A DNA stretch of 64,000 nucleotides, from NCBI RefSeq assembly GCF_003065365.1, contig NZ_CP023276.1, forward strand, positions 1,736,001-1,800,000, in the 5' to 3' direction. Each line of letters begins with the position of its first letter. Within the stretch, counting starts at the first letter, position 1. The position numbers and the translations under genes were made by a program. This stretch comes from Polynucleobacter difficilis (GTDB taxonomy: Bacteria > Pseudomonadota > Gammaproteobacteria > Burkholderiales > Burkholderiaceae). The notes under the pieces are model-generated. The model did not search any database. It was not told where the DNA came from and saw nothing but the letters and a program-made list of their open reading frames with translations. This document shows, piece after piece, positions 1 to 8,766 of the stretch.

Positions 1-6
1 GCATGC

Positions 7-804
7 CTAATCTCCCGCACTAACTGGCTTGGTTAGGGGGTCTTTGGGTCGGCGATCGCTAACAATGCCCACCACAATAGCCGCAACAATCGCCAGAACA
101 ATATTGAGCTTAAAGGGCAAACCCATGCTGAGAACGGCAACCAGGGCCGCAACGCCAGCAGCCCAGCGTGCTGCAGCGCGGTCCAGCATCGGCACAATAA
201 TCGCAATTAAGGCAAGCGTGCCGGCAAACTCCAGCCCCCAGCTTTGTGGAATTTGCCCAGCTAGGGCAATACCCAAAAGAGAGCCCATCTGCCAAATACT
301 CCAGTTACCGCAGGTTAGTCCATACATAAAGGCGATGCGGGATCGACGAGTAGCTGGACTTTCCTCGGGCGGATGGGCTTCTGGGTACCTCGAGGTGTAC
401 ATCAAATAGCCAAAATCGGCCGTGAAATAGCCTAGAGTGGCTCTGCGCCACAGCGGCAAGGAGTAAAAGTGTGCCTGCATCCCGATGCTGAAGATGACAA
501 AGCGCAAATTGACGACAAAGGCCGTGATTAAGATCGTCCAGACTGGCAAACCCAGCGCAATCAGGGGCAATGCGGCCAACTGCGCTGTACCTGCAAAAAC
601 CAAGAGGCTCATGCTGACAGCCTGCCAGAGGGTCAAGGTGGATTTCCCCATGGCCAAACCGGTCACTAAGGCCCACGTAAAAATCGTCACCACGGACTTT
701 GACATGGTACGAAGACCGACCTGAAAGGCCAGCCGCTCATCATGCGGCCAAGCAAAATACGGCAAATGGCACAGAATGAGGGGGGCTTTAGGGTGCTTAG
801 GCAT
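7..804 (-). CDS. AzlC family inner-membrane protein
   Basis: Hydrophobic protein with about seven predicted membrane segments. The pattern (FAGTAQLAALPLI followed by VVNLRFVIFS) is that of the AzlC family, the large subunit of branched-chain amino acid exporters. I see no AzlD small subunit beside it; the next gene, ilvE, is divergent and also concerns branched-chain amino acids, which supports but does not prove the role. The frame stays open to an ATG at 855. The chosen ATG at 804 follows a TATAAT box (815-820 on this strand) by only ten bases, so the transcript may be nearly leaderless. The family is secure; the substrate and the start are not. Confidence 0.8.
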   Translation of the reverse strand: MPKHPKAPLILCHLPYFAWPHDERLAFQVGLRTMSKSVVTIFTWALVTGLAMGKSTLTLWQAVSMSLLVFAGTAQLAALPLIALGLPVWTILITAFVVNLRFVIFSIGMQAHFYSLPLWRRATLGYFTADFGYLMYTSRYPEAHPPEESPATRRSRIAFMYGLTCGNWSIWQMGSLLGIALAGQIPQSWGLEFAGTLALIAIIVPMLDRAAARWAAGVAALVAVLSMGLPFKLNIVLAIVAAIVVGIVSDRRPKDPLTKPVSAGD

Positions 805-929
805 CGGAACCCCCATTATAGGAAGCGCTACCGCCTGCTCTACAATAAAGCCCATGTTAGGCAGCTTGGTTTTGCAAGTCGATTGCAGGGCACAAGGCTC
901 CGATTAATTCAACGCAAAAGGTAGAAAAC

Positions 930-1853
930 ATGTCGATGTCCGACCGCGATGGTTTTATTTGGTCCGATGGAAAACTCATTCCATGGCGCGAAGCAACAAC
1001 CCATGTGCTCACGCATAGCTTGCATTACGGCATGGGCGTATTCGAGGGCATTCGGGCGTACAAGACACCCAAAGGCACTGCGATCTTTCGTCTGAATGAG
1101 CACGTCAAGCGCTTACTCAATGGCACCAAAATTTTCCAGATCACACTGCCTTATACCGAAGCCCAAATCCGTCAAGCGATCATTGATGTTGTCAATGCCA
1201 ACCAATTGGGGTCATGCTACATCCGCCCCTTGATTTACATTGGCTCCGAAAAACTCGGCATCTCCCCCAAAGGCAACACCATTCATACTGTGATTGCAGC
1301 TTGGTTATGGGGCGCTTACCTGGGTGAAGATGGACTCAATAAAGGTATTCGGGTAAAGACATCCTCTTTCACACGGCACTTTGTTAATTCCTCCTTAGTG
1401 CGCGCCAAGGCATCGGGCTATTACATTAATTCGATTCTGGCCAACCAAGAAGTCACTGCCAACGGCTACGACGAAGCCTTATTGCTCGATACCGAAGGCT
1501 ATGTATCCGAAGGTTCTGGCGAGAATCTCTTCATGGTGCGCAACGGCATTGTCTACACGCCAGATTTAGCATCGTGCCTCGATGGCATTACGCGCGACTC
1601 GATTATTCAAATTGCCAAAGACTTGGGATTTGAAGTGCGTGAAAAGCGCCTAACCCGCGATGAAGTCTACACTGCCGATGAAGCCTTCTTCACTGGTACT
1701 GCAGCCGAAGTAACGCCGATTCGCGAGCTCGATGACCGCATGATTGGCGATGGCAAAAAAGGCCCCATTACCAAGCAAATTCAAGATGTGTTTTTTGATA
1801 CGGTGTACGGCAAAAATGACCGTTACAGCGATTGGCTCACCCCAGTCAAGTAA
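930..1853 (+). CDS. ilvE: Branched-chain amino acid aminotransferase
   Basis: Class IV PLP-dependent aminotransferase of 307 residues, the usual length. It makes the last transamination of valine, leucine and isoleucine synthesis using glutamate. Visible signatures are HYGMGVFEGIRAY near residue 33, RPLIYIG, the PLP-lysine region SLVRAKASGYY, the E..GSGENLF motif and FFTGTAAEVTPI near the C-terminus. An AAAGG lies upstream of ATG 930; an alternative ATG is two codons in. A zinc-finger gene follows after 23 bases, probably on the same transcript. Confidence 0.95.
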   Translation: MSMSDRDGFIWSDGKLIPWREATTHVLTHSLHYGMGVFEGIRAYKTPKGTAIFRLNEHVKRLLNGTKIFQITLPYTEAQIRQAIIDVVNANQLGSCYIRPLIYIGSEKLGISPKGNTIHTVIAAWLWGAYLGEDGLNKGIRVKTSSFTRHFVNSSLVRAKASGYYINSILANQEVTANGYDEALLLDTEGYVSEGSGENLFMVRNGIVYTPDLASCLDGITRDSIIQIAKDLGFEVREKRLTRDEVYTADEAFFTGTAAEVTPIRELDDRMIGDGKKGPITKQIQDVFFDTVYGKNDRYSDWLTPVK

Positions 1854-1876
1854 GACAGTACACGAAAGGATCCGTC

Positions 1877-2080
1877 ATGAGTCAAGCAGACACCGCAGCG
1901 CAGACCTCCGTCATGGTCAATGGCGCTGATTTACCTTTGCATTGCCCAACCAGCGATACGCCCAGCTGGAATTTACACCCCCGTGTTTTTTTAGACATCA
2001 TCCACACCGGCCAAGCAAAGTGTCCGTACTGCGGCACCGAGTACCACTTGATTCCCGGTACGGAACCCCACGGTCATTAA
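1877..2080 (+). CDS. CHCC-type zinc-finger domain protein
   Basis: Protein of 67 residues with a C-terminal zinc-ribbon-like pattern: a His before the strand HPRVFLDI, then CPYCGTEYHL. This is the CHCC zinc-finger family related to mitochondrial complex I subunit NDUFS6; the bacterial members are small and of unsettled function. The start at 1877 is chosen because GAAAGGA sits at proper distance; the frame is open further up to 1832 inside ilvE. It lies between ilvE and waaF, an arrangement I recall from other Burkholderiales. Confidence 0.85.
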   Translation: MSQADTAAQTSVMVNGADLPLHCPTSDTPSWNLHPRVFLDIIHTGQAKCPYCGTEYHLIPGTEPHGH

Positions 2081-2123
2081 TCACCCCATCCCCGCATCCA
2101 TGAGCCGAGGCGGGGATCTGCAA

Positions 2124-3140
2124 ATGCATCGCATTCTTATCATCGCCCCGAACTGGATTGGCGATGCAGTGATGTCACAGCCTCTGCTGGCGGCCATCAA
2201 AGCCTCCCATCCCGATGCAGTAATCGATGTCTTAGCCACCCCCTGGGTGGCACCGGTTTACCGAGCCTGCAGTGAAGCCACTGAATTAATTGAAGCCGAT
2301 CTTCGACATGGCAAATTGCAGTGGGGTCTGCGGCGCGCACTCGCTGCTCAGGTTAAAAAGCGCGACTACGCCAGCTGCTATATTCTGCCAAATAGCTTGA
2401 AGTCCGCCCTCATTCCTTGGCTGGCTAACATTCCTGTGCGTATTGGCTATCAAGGTGAACTGCGTCACTTCTTGCTAACCGAGACCAAAGCCAACTCACC
2501 AAAAACACAGCGCATCCCCATGGTGGAGCACTACGCCAATTTGTGTGTGCCATCTCGCAATGTAGATGCGGCGATACGTGCACCGCAATTAAGCCCAACT
2601 GCATCTGCATTGGAGGCTGTGCGCACGCGATTACAGGTGGCCGGCATTCAAACGGATGCACTCGTCGTACTCTGCCCCGGCGCAGAATACGGCCCCAGCA
2701 AACGCTGGCCTGCTGCGCACTTTGCGGCGCTTGCGCAGTCGATTCTGAACGCCAAGCCTACAGCTTCGGTAGTTTTATTAGGCAGCCCATCGGATCGCGC
2801 CGTTGGCGATGCAATTCTTTCTTCGGTAGCTTCTCAGGGTCGTATATTCAACTGGTGCGGAGCCACATCGCTGGATGAGGCCATTGCCATTATTAGCCTG
2901 TGCAGCAAGGTGGTGAGTAATGATTCCGGTTTGATGCACATTGCTGCAGCACTGCACATTCCGCAGCTAGCAGTATTTGGCTCTAGTGATCCGAACCATA
3001 CCCCACCCAATTCTGCAAAAGCCACTGTCATCTCATTGCATTTGCCGTGTAGTCCCTGCCATCAACGCGAGTGCCCGCTCGGCCATTTAAACTGTTTAAA
3101 TCAGATTAGTCCCGAACGCGTATTTGCTGCACTTCAGTAA
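2124..3140 (+). CDS. waaF: ADP-heptose:LPS heptosyltransferase II
   Basis: Glycosyltransferase family 9 protein of 338 residues that adds the second heptose to the LPS inner core in the cytoplasm. Signs: N-terminal IAPNWIGDAVMSQPLL (Rossmann start), the ADP-heptose pocket motif PGAEYGPSKRWP, and SNDSGLMHIAAAL followed by FGSSDPNHTPP. The ATG at 2124 is preferred over 2100 because the Rossmann strand follows at once and a G-rich Shine-Dalgarno-like stretch precedes it. gmhB at 48400 in this window supplies a step of the same heptose pathway. Confidence 0.92.
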   Translation: MHRILIIAPNWIGDAVMSQPLLAAIKASHPDAVIDVLATPWVAPVYRACSEATELIEADLRHGKLQWGLRRALAAQVKKRDYASCYILPNSLKSALIPWLANIPVRIGYQGELRHFLLTETKANSPKTQRIPMVEHYANLCVPSRNVDAAIRAPQLSPTASALEAVRTRLQVAGIQTDALVVLCPGAEYGPSKRWPAAHFAALAQSILNAKPTASVVLLGSPSDRAVGDAILSSVASQGRIFNWCGATSLDEAIAIISLCSKVVSNDSGLMHIAAALHIPQLAVFGSSDPNHTPPNSAKATVISLHLPCSPCHQRECPLGHLNCLNQISPERVFAALQ

Positions 3141-3185
3141 GCCTTATCGCACTGCTTTACTTCTTCATCGCAAAGGAATTCAGTC

Positions 3186-3620
3186 ATGCCCAACCTTGCC
3201 AGACTCTTTCACAATGCCGATGAAGTGGTGGATGCATGGCGAGAGGCACTCAAGCAGCGAGACGTTACTGCTGCCCTGGCATTGTGGCTAGACGATGACT
3301 CTATTACCTGCGTGCTACCCGAAGGTCAGCGCCTAAGTGGTCACGCCGAAATTCGTGGGGGCTTAGAGCGCTTGCTCGCCAACCAAGCTCTATTTTTAGA
3401 GCCGATTGCATGCATCTCACATTCAACCTTAGGCACAGCAATCTACGACACTACTGAGGCCGTTCATTTACGTGCCGATCAAGTTGAGTCGGCTTTCTTT
3501 TTGAATATCACCTTGGTGGTGTTGCAAGACAGTCAAGGGTGGCGTATCGCTCACCTGCATGCCAGCCATTCCACTGATGTCAGCTCAAGCGCACCCATCA
3601 CCCAGCACGGCTTGCATTAA
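3186..3620 (+). CDS. SnoaL/NTF2-like fold protein
   Basis: Protein of 144 residues with the layout of the nuclear-transport-factor-2/SnoaL-like family: an N-terminal helix pair (DEVVDAWREALKQRDVTAALALW), then ITCVLPEGQRLSGHAEIRGGLERLL, and a closing strand LVVLQDSQGWRIAHLHAS. Such proteins resemble calcium/calmodulin-kinase association domains or ketosteroid isomerases, but no catalytic assignment is possible here. AAAGGA precedes the ATG. The next gene starts 5 bases after its stop, so the two are co-transcribed. Confidence 0.8.
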   Translation: MPNLARLFHNADEVVDAWREALKQRDVTAALALWLDDDSITCVLPEGQRLSGHAEIRGGLERLLANQALFLEPIACISHSTLGTAIYDTTEAVHLRADQVESAFFLNITLVVLQDSQGWRIAHLHASHSTDVSSSAPITQHGLH

Positions 3621-3625
3621 ACGCA

Positions 3626-4243
3626 ATGGATCAAGGCATTGCCCAGTCCTTAGTCAAGTGGCCAAATGTACCGCATTGCTTTGGCTGGCTAGCACTTGAT
3701 CGGCGCGGTGCTTGGCGCATGCGCGACGACTACGCTCAAGCCCATGGATTACCAGGCGATGTCATTAAGCACGCAGCACTCAATGCCTTCATTGCCCGTA
3801 ATTACGCCAGCGATGCCGAGGGTCGGTATTTTTTTCAGAATGGGCCGCAGCGCGTCTACGTTAATCTCGATGCAACGCCCTGGGTAGTACGCATGATGCC
3901 CACCGGCAATGCAGAACATCCTTGGCAATTTCAGACGCAATCCGAAAGCCTGCTGACGCCGACTGCTGCCTTCATGGATGAAGCAGGCCATATCTTGATT
4001 GAAGGAATGCTCACCCAAACCATTTGGTCTGCCGCAAATCAGTTTTGTGAAATAGAACGCCTGAGTATTGCGTTGCTACATGACCATGACATCGAACTGT
4101 TTTCAGGACTTGCATCACTTGGCAACACCGCATGCGCATTAGAAGGAAGCTGGCAGTGGCAAGGCCGTGATCTGGCACTGGAACCTATTACCGCCGCTGA
4201 ACTAGCAAGGCGATTTGAGTTTCAAACCCGCCCACAGCCTTAA
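3626..4243 (+). CDS. Conserved hypothetical protein (205 aa)
   Basis: Soluble-looking protein of 205 residues without signal peptide or membrane segments. Phrases such as HCFGWLALDRRGAWRMRD and FFQNGPQRVYVNLDATPWVVR are typical of a domain-of-unknown-function family widespread in Burkholderiales and other proteobacteria; I cannot name its number with certainty. Five bases separate it from the upstream NTF2-like gene. It converges with the M48 peptidase gene, with 15 bases between the two stops. Function unknown. Confidence 0.75.
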   Translation: MDQGIAQSLVKWPNVPHCFGWLALDRRGAWRMRDDYAQAHGLPGDVIKHAALNAFIARNYASDAEGRYFFQNGPQRVYVNLDATPWVVRMMPTGNAEHPWQFQTQSESLLTPTAAFMDEAGHILIEGMLTQTIWSAANQFCEIERLSIALLHDHDIELFSGLASLGNTACALEGSWQWQGRDLALEPITAAELARRFEFQTRPQP

Positions 4244-4258
4244 GTACGTGATGCGAGC

Positions 4259-5986
4259 CTAGCCGCCTCTGCTTTTGGCGTCCTCGCGCTGCTCTTCTAG
4301 GTACATTCTCTGAAACTCTCTTAAGCGCGCATCGATCGTCGAGCCTTGGTAATAATTGTTGCCGCCAGCCGCCCGTGCAATTCGCATTTGCTCAATTGCA
4401 GAAGGCCATGCGCCAGTTAAGGCAAACTTTTCGCCCATGGCGTAATGCCGCAAGGGCACGTTATTGCTCTGGTTATAGGCGTCTGCTAATAATGTCCACC
4501 AAATGGTTTCATTGGGCTGCTGCTTGGCCCGGCTTCGAAGCCAGCTGATGGCTTCGTCGGTTTTGCCGAGCTTGAGCTCGGCATGAATCATCGCCACTGC
4601 TGCGGCAAATGATTCTGGGTAGGCGCGCAATGTCGCGTGTGCAATCTGCAGCGCCTCTTGGGATTTACCTTTGGCTAAAGCCAATTCCGATGCCGTGGTA
4701 TCCAGCGATACACTCTGCCGCAGTAAAGGTGACCCCGGAGCTGCTGCAGCCTGTATCATCTGCCGGGTTTTTTGCAAATAGCCTTCAGCGATATCCACTT
4801 TGCCTTGGCGCTGCGCAACCAAAGCAAGTCCATAGAATCCCTCCATCTGTTTGATAGGGGAGGCTTGCTTGCTAAAACTCTCAAAGATATTACGGGCATC
4901 AAATAAGCCGCTAGAGCCCTTTTGCTGATCGAGGCGAGCGCGCGCTTTAATTAAATAAAACTCCAATGAACTGGGAACAATCTTGGCATTCACCATGCGC
5001 ACCCGGTCTTGCATGTCAGCGATGCGATCAATGGTGAGGGGATGAGTTCGAACATAAGCTGGTACGCCACTGTCCATAATGCTGGTGGCTTTTTGTAAGC
5101 GCTGAAAAAAAGCAGGCATGCCGTTGACGTCGTAACCACTGCCTTCCAAAATCAAAAAGCCAATGCGATCCGCTTCACGCTCTGCATCCCGTGAGTAGGC
5201 CAATTGATTCTGAACCGATAAAGCCTGACCGCCGCGCATTAAACCCACCGCTGCGGATGGGTTGCTGGATGCAGCCAAAGCCCCCAACACCATGCCGGCG
5301 ATGGCAATCATGGTGTTCATAGCCTGCTTGTCCATGGAGCGTGCAATGTGACGCTGCAGTACGTGGCCGATTTCGTGGCCCATAACGGAGGCAACCTCGG
5401 ACTCCGTTTCGGCCGCAACCAAAAGCCCCGTATGAAAGCCAATAAAGCCACCGGGCAACGCAAACGCATTGATGCTCGGCTCTTTAACCGCAAAAACTTC
5501 AAAGTTGTATTGAGCGCTACCCAAGGCATTGGCTCCGCCCAACTGCAATCGTTTTGCAGCATGCAGTAGGCGGCGATCCATTTGATTTAGAAAATCATAG
5601 ATTGGCAAATCATTGGAATAATCCGGATCGGCGCGGATCTCCCGCATGATACGCTCACCGATGCGACGCTCATCCACCGGACTTAACGCATCACCGCCTG
5701 GATCACCCATATCGGGCAAAACTAAATTAGGCTGGGTACGTACGGTATTTTTATTGGGCAGAAACGGTGACTGCGCCTCTTGCGACTGAACCGCTCGCCC
5801 CAGATTTTGCAGTGCCGCGGAATTGCCCTCAACCACCACCTCAGAGCCTGGCGCCTTGGGCAGGGGTGTTTGGGCGCCCGCAAAACCCATTGCAAAAATC
5901 AAGTGCAGGGCCAAGCATTTCCGGCCGATACCCAATAGCACCGGCTTTTGCATCCACTTAAAATAAGCTAGTTTTACGATCCCCAT
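4259..5986 (-). CDS. M48 family periplasmic metalloprotease with TPR domain (BepA-like)
   Basis: Zinc metalloprotease of 575 residues. HEIGH at residues 204-208 gives two zinc ligands and the catalytic Glu, and E271 in the EREADRIG stretch gives the third. Several TPR-like helices follow after about residue 350. A signal peptide ([15 protein letters not shown]) sends it to the periplasm. This architecture matches BepA/YfgC, which helps assemble or degrade outer-membrane proteins including LptD; lptD and surA are both in this window. An inner Met 33 bases downstream (5953) could be the true start. It is divergent from moaC. Confidence 0.88.
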   Translation of the reverse strand: MGIVKLAYFKWMQKPVLLGIGRKCLALHLIFAMGFAGAQTPLPKAPGSEVVVEGNSAALQNLGRAVQSQEAQSPFLPNKNTVRTQPNLVLPDMGDPGGDALSPVDERRIGERIMREIRADPDYSNDLPIYDFLNQMDRRLLHAAKRLQLGGANALGSAQYNFEVFAVKEPSINAFALPGGFIGFHTGLLVAAETESEVASVMGHEIGHVLQRHIARSMDKQAMNTMIAIAGMVLGALAASSNPSAAVGLMRGGQALSVQNQLAYSRDAEREADRIGFLILEGSGYDVNGMPAFFQRLQKATSIMDSGVPAYVRTHPLTIDRIADMQDRVRMVNAKIVPSSLEFYLIKARARLDQQKGSSGLFDARNIFESFSKQASPIKQMEGFYGLALVAQRQGKVDIAEGYLQKTRQMIQAAAAPGSPLLRQSVSLDTTASELALAKGKSQEALQIAHATLRAYPESFAAAVAMIHAELKLGKTDEAISWLRSRAKQQPNETIWWTLLADAYNQSNNVPLRHYAMGEKFALTGAWPSAIEQMRIARAAGGNNYYQGSTIDARLREFQRMYLEEQREDAKSRGG

Positions 5987-6009
5987 CCCTCTATGGTAAA
6001 ACCTATTTC

Positions 6010-6489
6010 ATGAACCCATTGACTCATTTTGATTCCTCTGGCCAAGCACACATGGTCAATGTTGGCGAGAAGCCCAATACACACCGGATAGCCATTGCTA
6101 CAGGCAGCATTCGGATGCTACCAGCCACCTTTGACTTAGTGGAGGCAGGTAACCACAAAAAAGGGGATGTTTTAGGCATCGCCCGCATTGCCGGCATTCA
6201 GGCATCCAAAAAGACCTCGGATCTCATTCCCTTGTGCCATCCATTGGCGCTGAGTCACGTCAGCCTGCAATTTGAACTCGATCGCGCTAGTCATAGTATT
6301 TGCTGCCAAGTCCAAGCAGAAACTACTGGTCCTACCGGCGTTGAAATGGAAGCCCTCACCGCAGTCCAAGTCGCCCTTCTCACAATCTACGATATGTGCA
6401 AAGCGGTAGACCGTGGCATGGTGATGGGGGATGTGAAGCTCTTGGAGAAGAGTGGCGGGAAGAGTGGTACGTGGGTAGCAGCGAAGTAA
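6010..6489 (+). CDS. moaC: Cyclic pyranopterin monophosphate synthase
   Basis: Second enzyme of molybdenum cofactor synthesis, 159 residues, full length for the family. Motifs: MVNVGEK, the long [18 protein letters not shown] stretch, [29 protein letters not shown] and [14 protein letters not shown] near the end. The last 156 bases before the final stop-codon base (6333-6488) are duplicated at 15373-15528, so this gene is the integration target of the adjacent element. The present 3' end was probably supplied by the element and keeps the reading frame intact. Confidence 0.95.
   Translation: MNPLTHFDSSGQAHMVNVGEKPNTHRIAIATGSIRMLPATFDLVEAGNHKKGDVLGIARIAGIQASKKTSDLIPLCHPLALSHVSLQFELDRASHSICCQVQAETTGPTGVEMEALTAVQVALLTIYDMCKAVDRGMVMGDVKLLEKSGGKSGTWVAAK
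6333..6488 (+). repeat. Left attachment repeat (attL), 156-bp copy of moaC 3' end
   Basis: Direct repeat of 15373-15528, offset exactly 9040 bp. I aligned the two copies by eye: 155 of 156 bases agree, the difference being A at 6480 versus G at 15520 (a synonymous alanine codon). The similarity stops at 6332/15372 on one side and at the last base of the stop codon (TAA versus TAG) on the other. The crossover site must lie within this block; its exact position cannot be read from one sequence. Confidence 0.92.
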
Positions 6490-6530
6490 ACACTAACCTA
6501 AGTAGCATCTAGAGCATGTAACTTTGAGTC

Positions 6531-6551
6531 TTGTCCAAATCTTGTCCAAAT
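6531..6551 (+). promoter_or_regulatory. Tandem decamer TTGTCCAAAT, candidate integrase arm-binding sites (left end)
   Basis: Two copies of TTGTCCAAAT at 6531-6540 and 6542-6551, period 11 bp, 43 bp inside the left repeat and just before int. The same pair in the same orientation and spacing occurs at 15323-15343 inside the right end. Matched short repeats at both ends of an element fit arm-type sites of a tyrosine recombinase or its excisionase. Binding is inferred. Confidence 0.6.
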
Positions 6552-6563
6552 GAGGGATAAGAA

Positions 6564-7547
6564 ATGGCATCAATCCGATTCAGAAGTAATAAGTGGCAGG
6601 CACGAGTCTCTCGCAAGGGAGAACAGTCCCTAGTTAAAACCTTCCAGACAAAAGAAGATGCCGAGAGGTGGGCAAGGAGCATCGAGGTTGAGTGGGACAA
6701 AGGTACTTATCAAAATAACCATCAAGCTCAAAAGACCACTTTTGGAGAACTCATTGAGCGTTACCTTAGGGAAGTAACACCTCTGATGCGAGGTGCTAAG
6801 GAAGATACCATCCGTCTTAAAGCCATTCTTAGAAAACCGATTGCTAGGGTAAATGTTCTGCTGTTGAACAGTAGCCGAATATCCAAGTACCGTGATGAAC
6901 GACTTCAAGAGGTCAGCACAGGAACTGTTATACGGGAGCTAGCGTACTTCTCCTCCATCATCAATCACGCTAGACGAGAGTGGGACATCAATATCGCCAA
7001 TCCCGTGCTGCTGGTTAGAAAACCGCCATCACCGCAAGGAAGAAATCGCATTTTGAGCCATGAAGAAGAAGTGAAGTTACTTCAGGCATGTGAACCAAAA
7101 GCAAACCGCAATATTTACACAAGACCATTCATCATTCTGGCGCTAGAGACAGCCATGCGCAGAGGCGAGCTGTTAAGCCTTCGCTGGGACAATATTGATT
7201 ACTCCAAACGAACCGCTTTCCTACAATTAACCAAAAATGGTGATTCACGTACCGTACCCCTATCTATACGAGCTATGGAGGCGCTACAAGTGCTTCCCAT
7301 AAGCATTGATGGAAGGGTGCTACCAATTAACTTTGCAGCGCTTGAGAATACCTTTAAACGGGCTAGAGAAAGAGCTAGCTTAAATAATTTAAGAATTCAC
7401 GATTTACGACACACAGCGATTACACGACTTGCAGAAAAGCTACCCAATCTAATCGAACTGTCTGCGGTATCGGGACATCGCAGCATTGCTATGCTGAAAC
7501 GCTACTACCACCCAAGAGCGGAAGATATTGCCAGAAAACTGGCATAA
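6564..7547 (+). CDS. Tyrosine recombinase (integrase)
   Basis: Site-specific recombinase of 327 residues. N-terminal part (1-60) looks like an arm-binding or AP2-like domain (SIRFRSNKWQARVSRKG); a SAM-like core-binding domain follows at about 60-155. The catalytic domain has the full set: R200 in MRRGELLSLRWDNID, K224, H279 and R282 in RIHDLRH, H305 in SGHRS and Y314. Being first inside the left repeat and reading away from moaC, it most likely moved the element in and out of the moaC 3' end. A GGGATAAGA stretch precedes the ATG. Confidence 0.93.
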   Translation: MASIRFRSNKWQARVSRKGEQSLVKTFQTKEDAERWARSIEVEWDKGTYQNNHQAQKTTFGELIERYLREVTPLMRGAKEDTIRLKAILRKPIARVNVLLLNSSRISKYRDERLQEVSTGTVIRELAYFSSIINHARREWDINIANPVLLVRKPPSPQGRNRILSHEEEVKLLQACEPKANRNIYTRPFIILALETAMRRGELLSLRWDNIDYSKRTAFLQLTKNGDSRTVPLSIRAMEALQVLPISIDGRVLPINFAALENTFKRARERASLNNLRIHDLRHTAITRLAEKLPNLIELSAVSGHRSIAMLKRYYHPRAEDIARKLA

Positions 7548-7597
7548 GATTGTCAGAGTCTAATTATTAAATATTAACCACTTAATAAAAGCCTGAA

Positions 7598-7798
7598 TTG
7601 ATTACCGTAAAACACAATACAGAAACACACGAATTTGAGACCCTTGACCAAACCATGGAATGGGCAAAGGCTATTGGTGAGTTTGTAACTATTGAATTTG
7701 ATGGTAAACAGGTAGTAGGCATATTCGGTGCTGCTGGAGTTGTAGAGGGTAAATGCCCTGATGGTGTTGACTACTCGTGGAAGAAGCGAAGGAAATGA
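7598..7798 (+). CDS. 66-aa conserved protein, element copy
   Basis: Small soluble protein starting at TTG, ending in CPDGVDYSWKKRRK. It is a close paralogue of the gene at 15568, which lies just outside the right repeat and also starts at TTG; roughly 70 percent of residues agree by eye, and similarity extends a few bases upstream (TAAAAGCC). I recall similar short proteins with a PDGVDY.W tail in phages and bacteria, without a function. The stop overlaps the J-domain start (ATGA), so translation is probably coupled. Confidence 0.75.
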   Translation: MITVKHNTETHEFETLDQTMEWAKAIGEFVTIEFDGKQVVGIFGAAGVVEGKCPDGVDYSWKKRRK

Positions 7799-8190
7799 AA
7801 GACTATTACTCAATCTTAGGGGTTAGCAAAGATGCTGACGAGGTGGTAATTAAAGCGGCATATAAGGCTTTGGCTCAAAAGTACCATCCTGACAAGTCCC
7901 AATCAGAGACAGCTGCATCTAGTACCAAACTAATGAGTGATATTAATAAAGCCTACTCAGTTATTGGTAACCCAGTTAGTAAGCAAAAGTATGACCAAGA
8001 GCTACTTGGGAAAAGTGAATCGGAAGCAAAAATGAAGGCTGCCTCTACCCCTAAACCCAAGCAATCAGCTCCAGTCTATGTGCAGCATGAATCAGAGTCT
8101 AAGGAATCTCGCCTACTTACCATCATCTTTTGCCTAGCAATATGGGCAGCAGGTTTTTACTATATCTACGTAACTGTCATAAAGAATTAA
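7795..8190 (+). CDS. Membrane-anchored J-domain protein
   Basis: Protein of 131 residues. The N-terminal 65 residues form a J-domain (DYYSILGVSKDADEVVIKAAY, then KYHPDKSQ with the HPD motif that stimulates DnaK ATPase, then AYSVIGNPVSKQKYD). A Lys/Pro/Ala linker follows and a single C-terminal membrane segment (LLTIIFCLAIWAAGFYYIYV). No zinc-binding or substrate domains of DnaJ are present. ATG 7795 is preferred to the GTG at 7777, because GAAGGA lies just before it and it overlaps the upstream stop. It may recruit host DnaK to the membrane; the client is unknown. Confidence 0.88.
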   Translation: MKDYYSILGVSKDADEVVIKAAYKALAQKYHPDKSQSETAASSTKLMSDINKAYSVIGNPVSKQKYDQELLGKSESEAKMKAASTPKPKQSAPVYVQHESESKESRLLTIIFCLAIWAAGFYYIYVTVIKN

Positions 8191-8259
8191 ATCTGCTCCT
8201 ATTGACTTCGTTGCACAGAGTCTGTTATTGATATTTAGACCAGACCCGAGGAGATTGCC

Positions 8260-8610
8260 ATGCAGGAAACATCAGTAATGTCGCAGCTTGAAGCCTTAGA
8301 GACAGAGAATTGCGTCCCAGTGCCTAAAGAGCCACCTTTAAATCCTGTTCTAGAGCATTTAAAGCAATCTACCTTTCAGCCAGACATCCATTCGTACATA
8401 ACATTGGATGCAAAGGTCTATGAGAACAAGACTTATTGGCTGGAACTGCATGCAAAGTATTTCGATACAGAGATGGAGGTATGGTTGCACGATAGGCATG
8501 GAAGTCTAGATGAAGCCACTAAGTACCTCAGAAGCCTTAACAGGCTCACTGGAGACATGCTGGACTTCATTGGTAAACACAATCTGCGTAGCGAAATAGA
8601 ACAGGCATGA
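8260..8610 (+). CDS. Hypothetical protein (116 aa)
   Basis: No recognised family. Acidic, Leu-rich protein with no signal peptide or membrane segment; the C-terminal third (SLDEATKYLRSLNRLTGDMLDFIGKHN) looks helical. A strong Shine-Dalgarno (GAGGAG) precedes the ATG at good spacing, which supports a real gene. It sits directly upstream of the polymerase-like gene, separated by 156 AT-rich bases in which I see only two short TAAGGT repeats and no clear iterons. Confidence 0.6.
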   Translation: MQETSVMSQLEALETENCVPVPKEPPLNPVLEHLKQSTFQPDIHSYITLDAKVYENKTYWLELHAKYFDTEMEVWLHDRHGSLDEATKYLRSLNRLTGDMLDFIGKHNLRSEIEQA

Positions 8611-8766
8611 GAGACAAGGAAGTATCCTCTCAAGTAACAATGTAGAAACACTTAATTAAGATAGATTTAAAGTCACTAAGGTGAAGATAAACCCTTATGG
8701 TTATTGGTTTCTATAGGAACTAAAGTCATCATTTAAATACAATCATTAAGGTAACTAAGCTCTAGC

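Noticed and set aside
815..845. TTGTAG...TATAAT as a firm promoter for the azlC-like gene
   Set aside because: The spacing is 19 bases and the gene start is uncertain; mentioned only in the gene entry.
8611..8766. Iteron-type replication origin before the polymerase-like gene
   Set aside because: The stretch is AT-rich and has two TAAGGT-like words, but I could find no regular repeat array; too weak to call.
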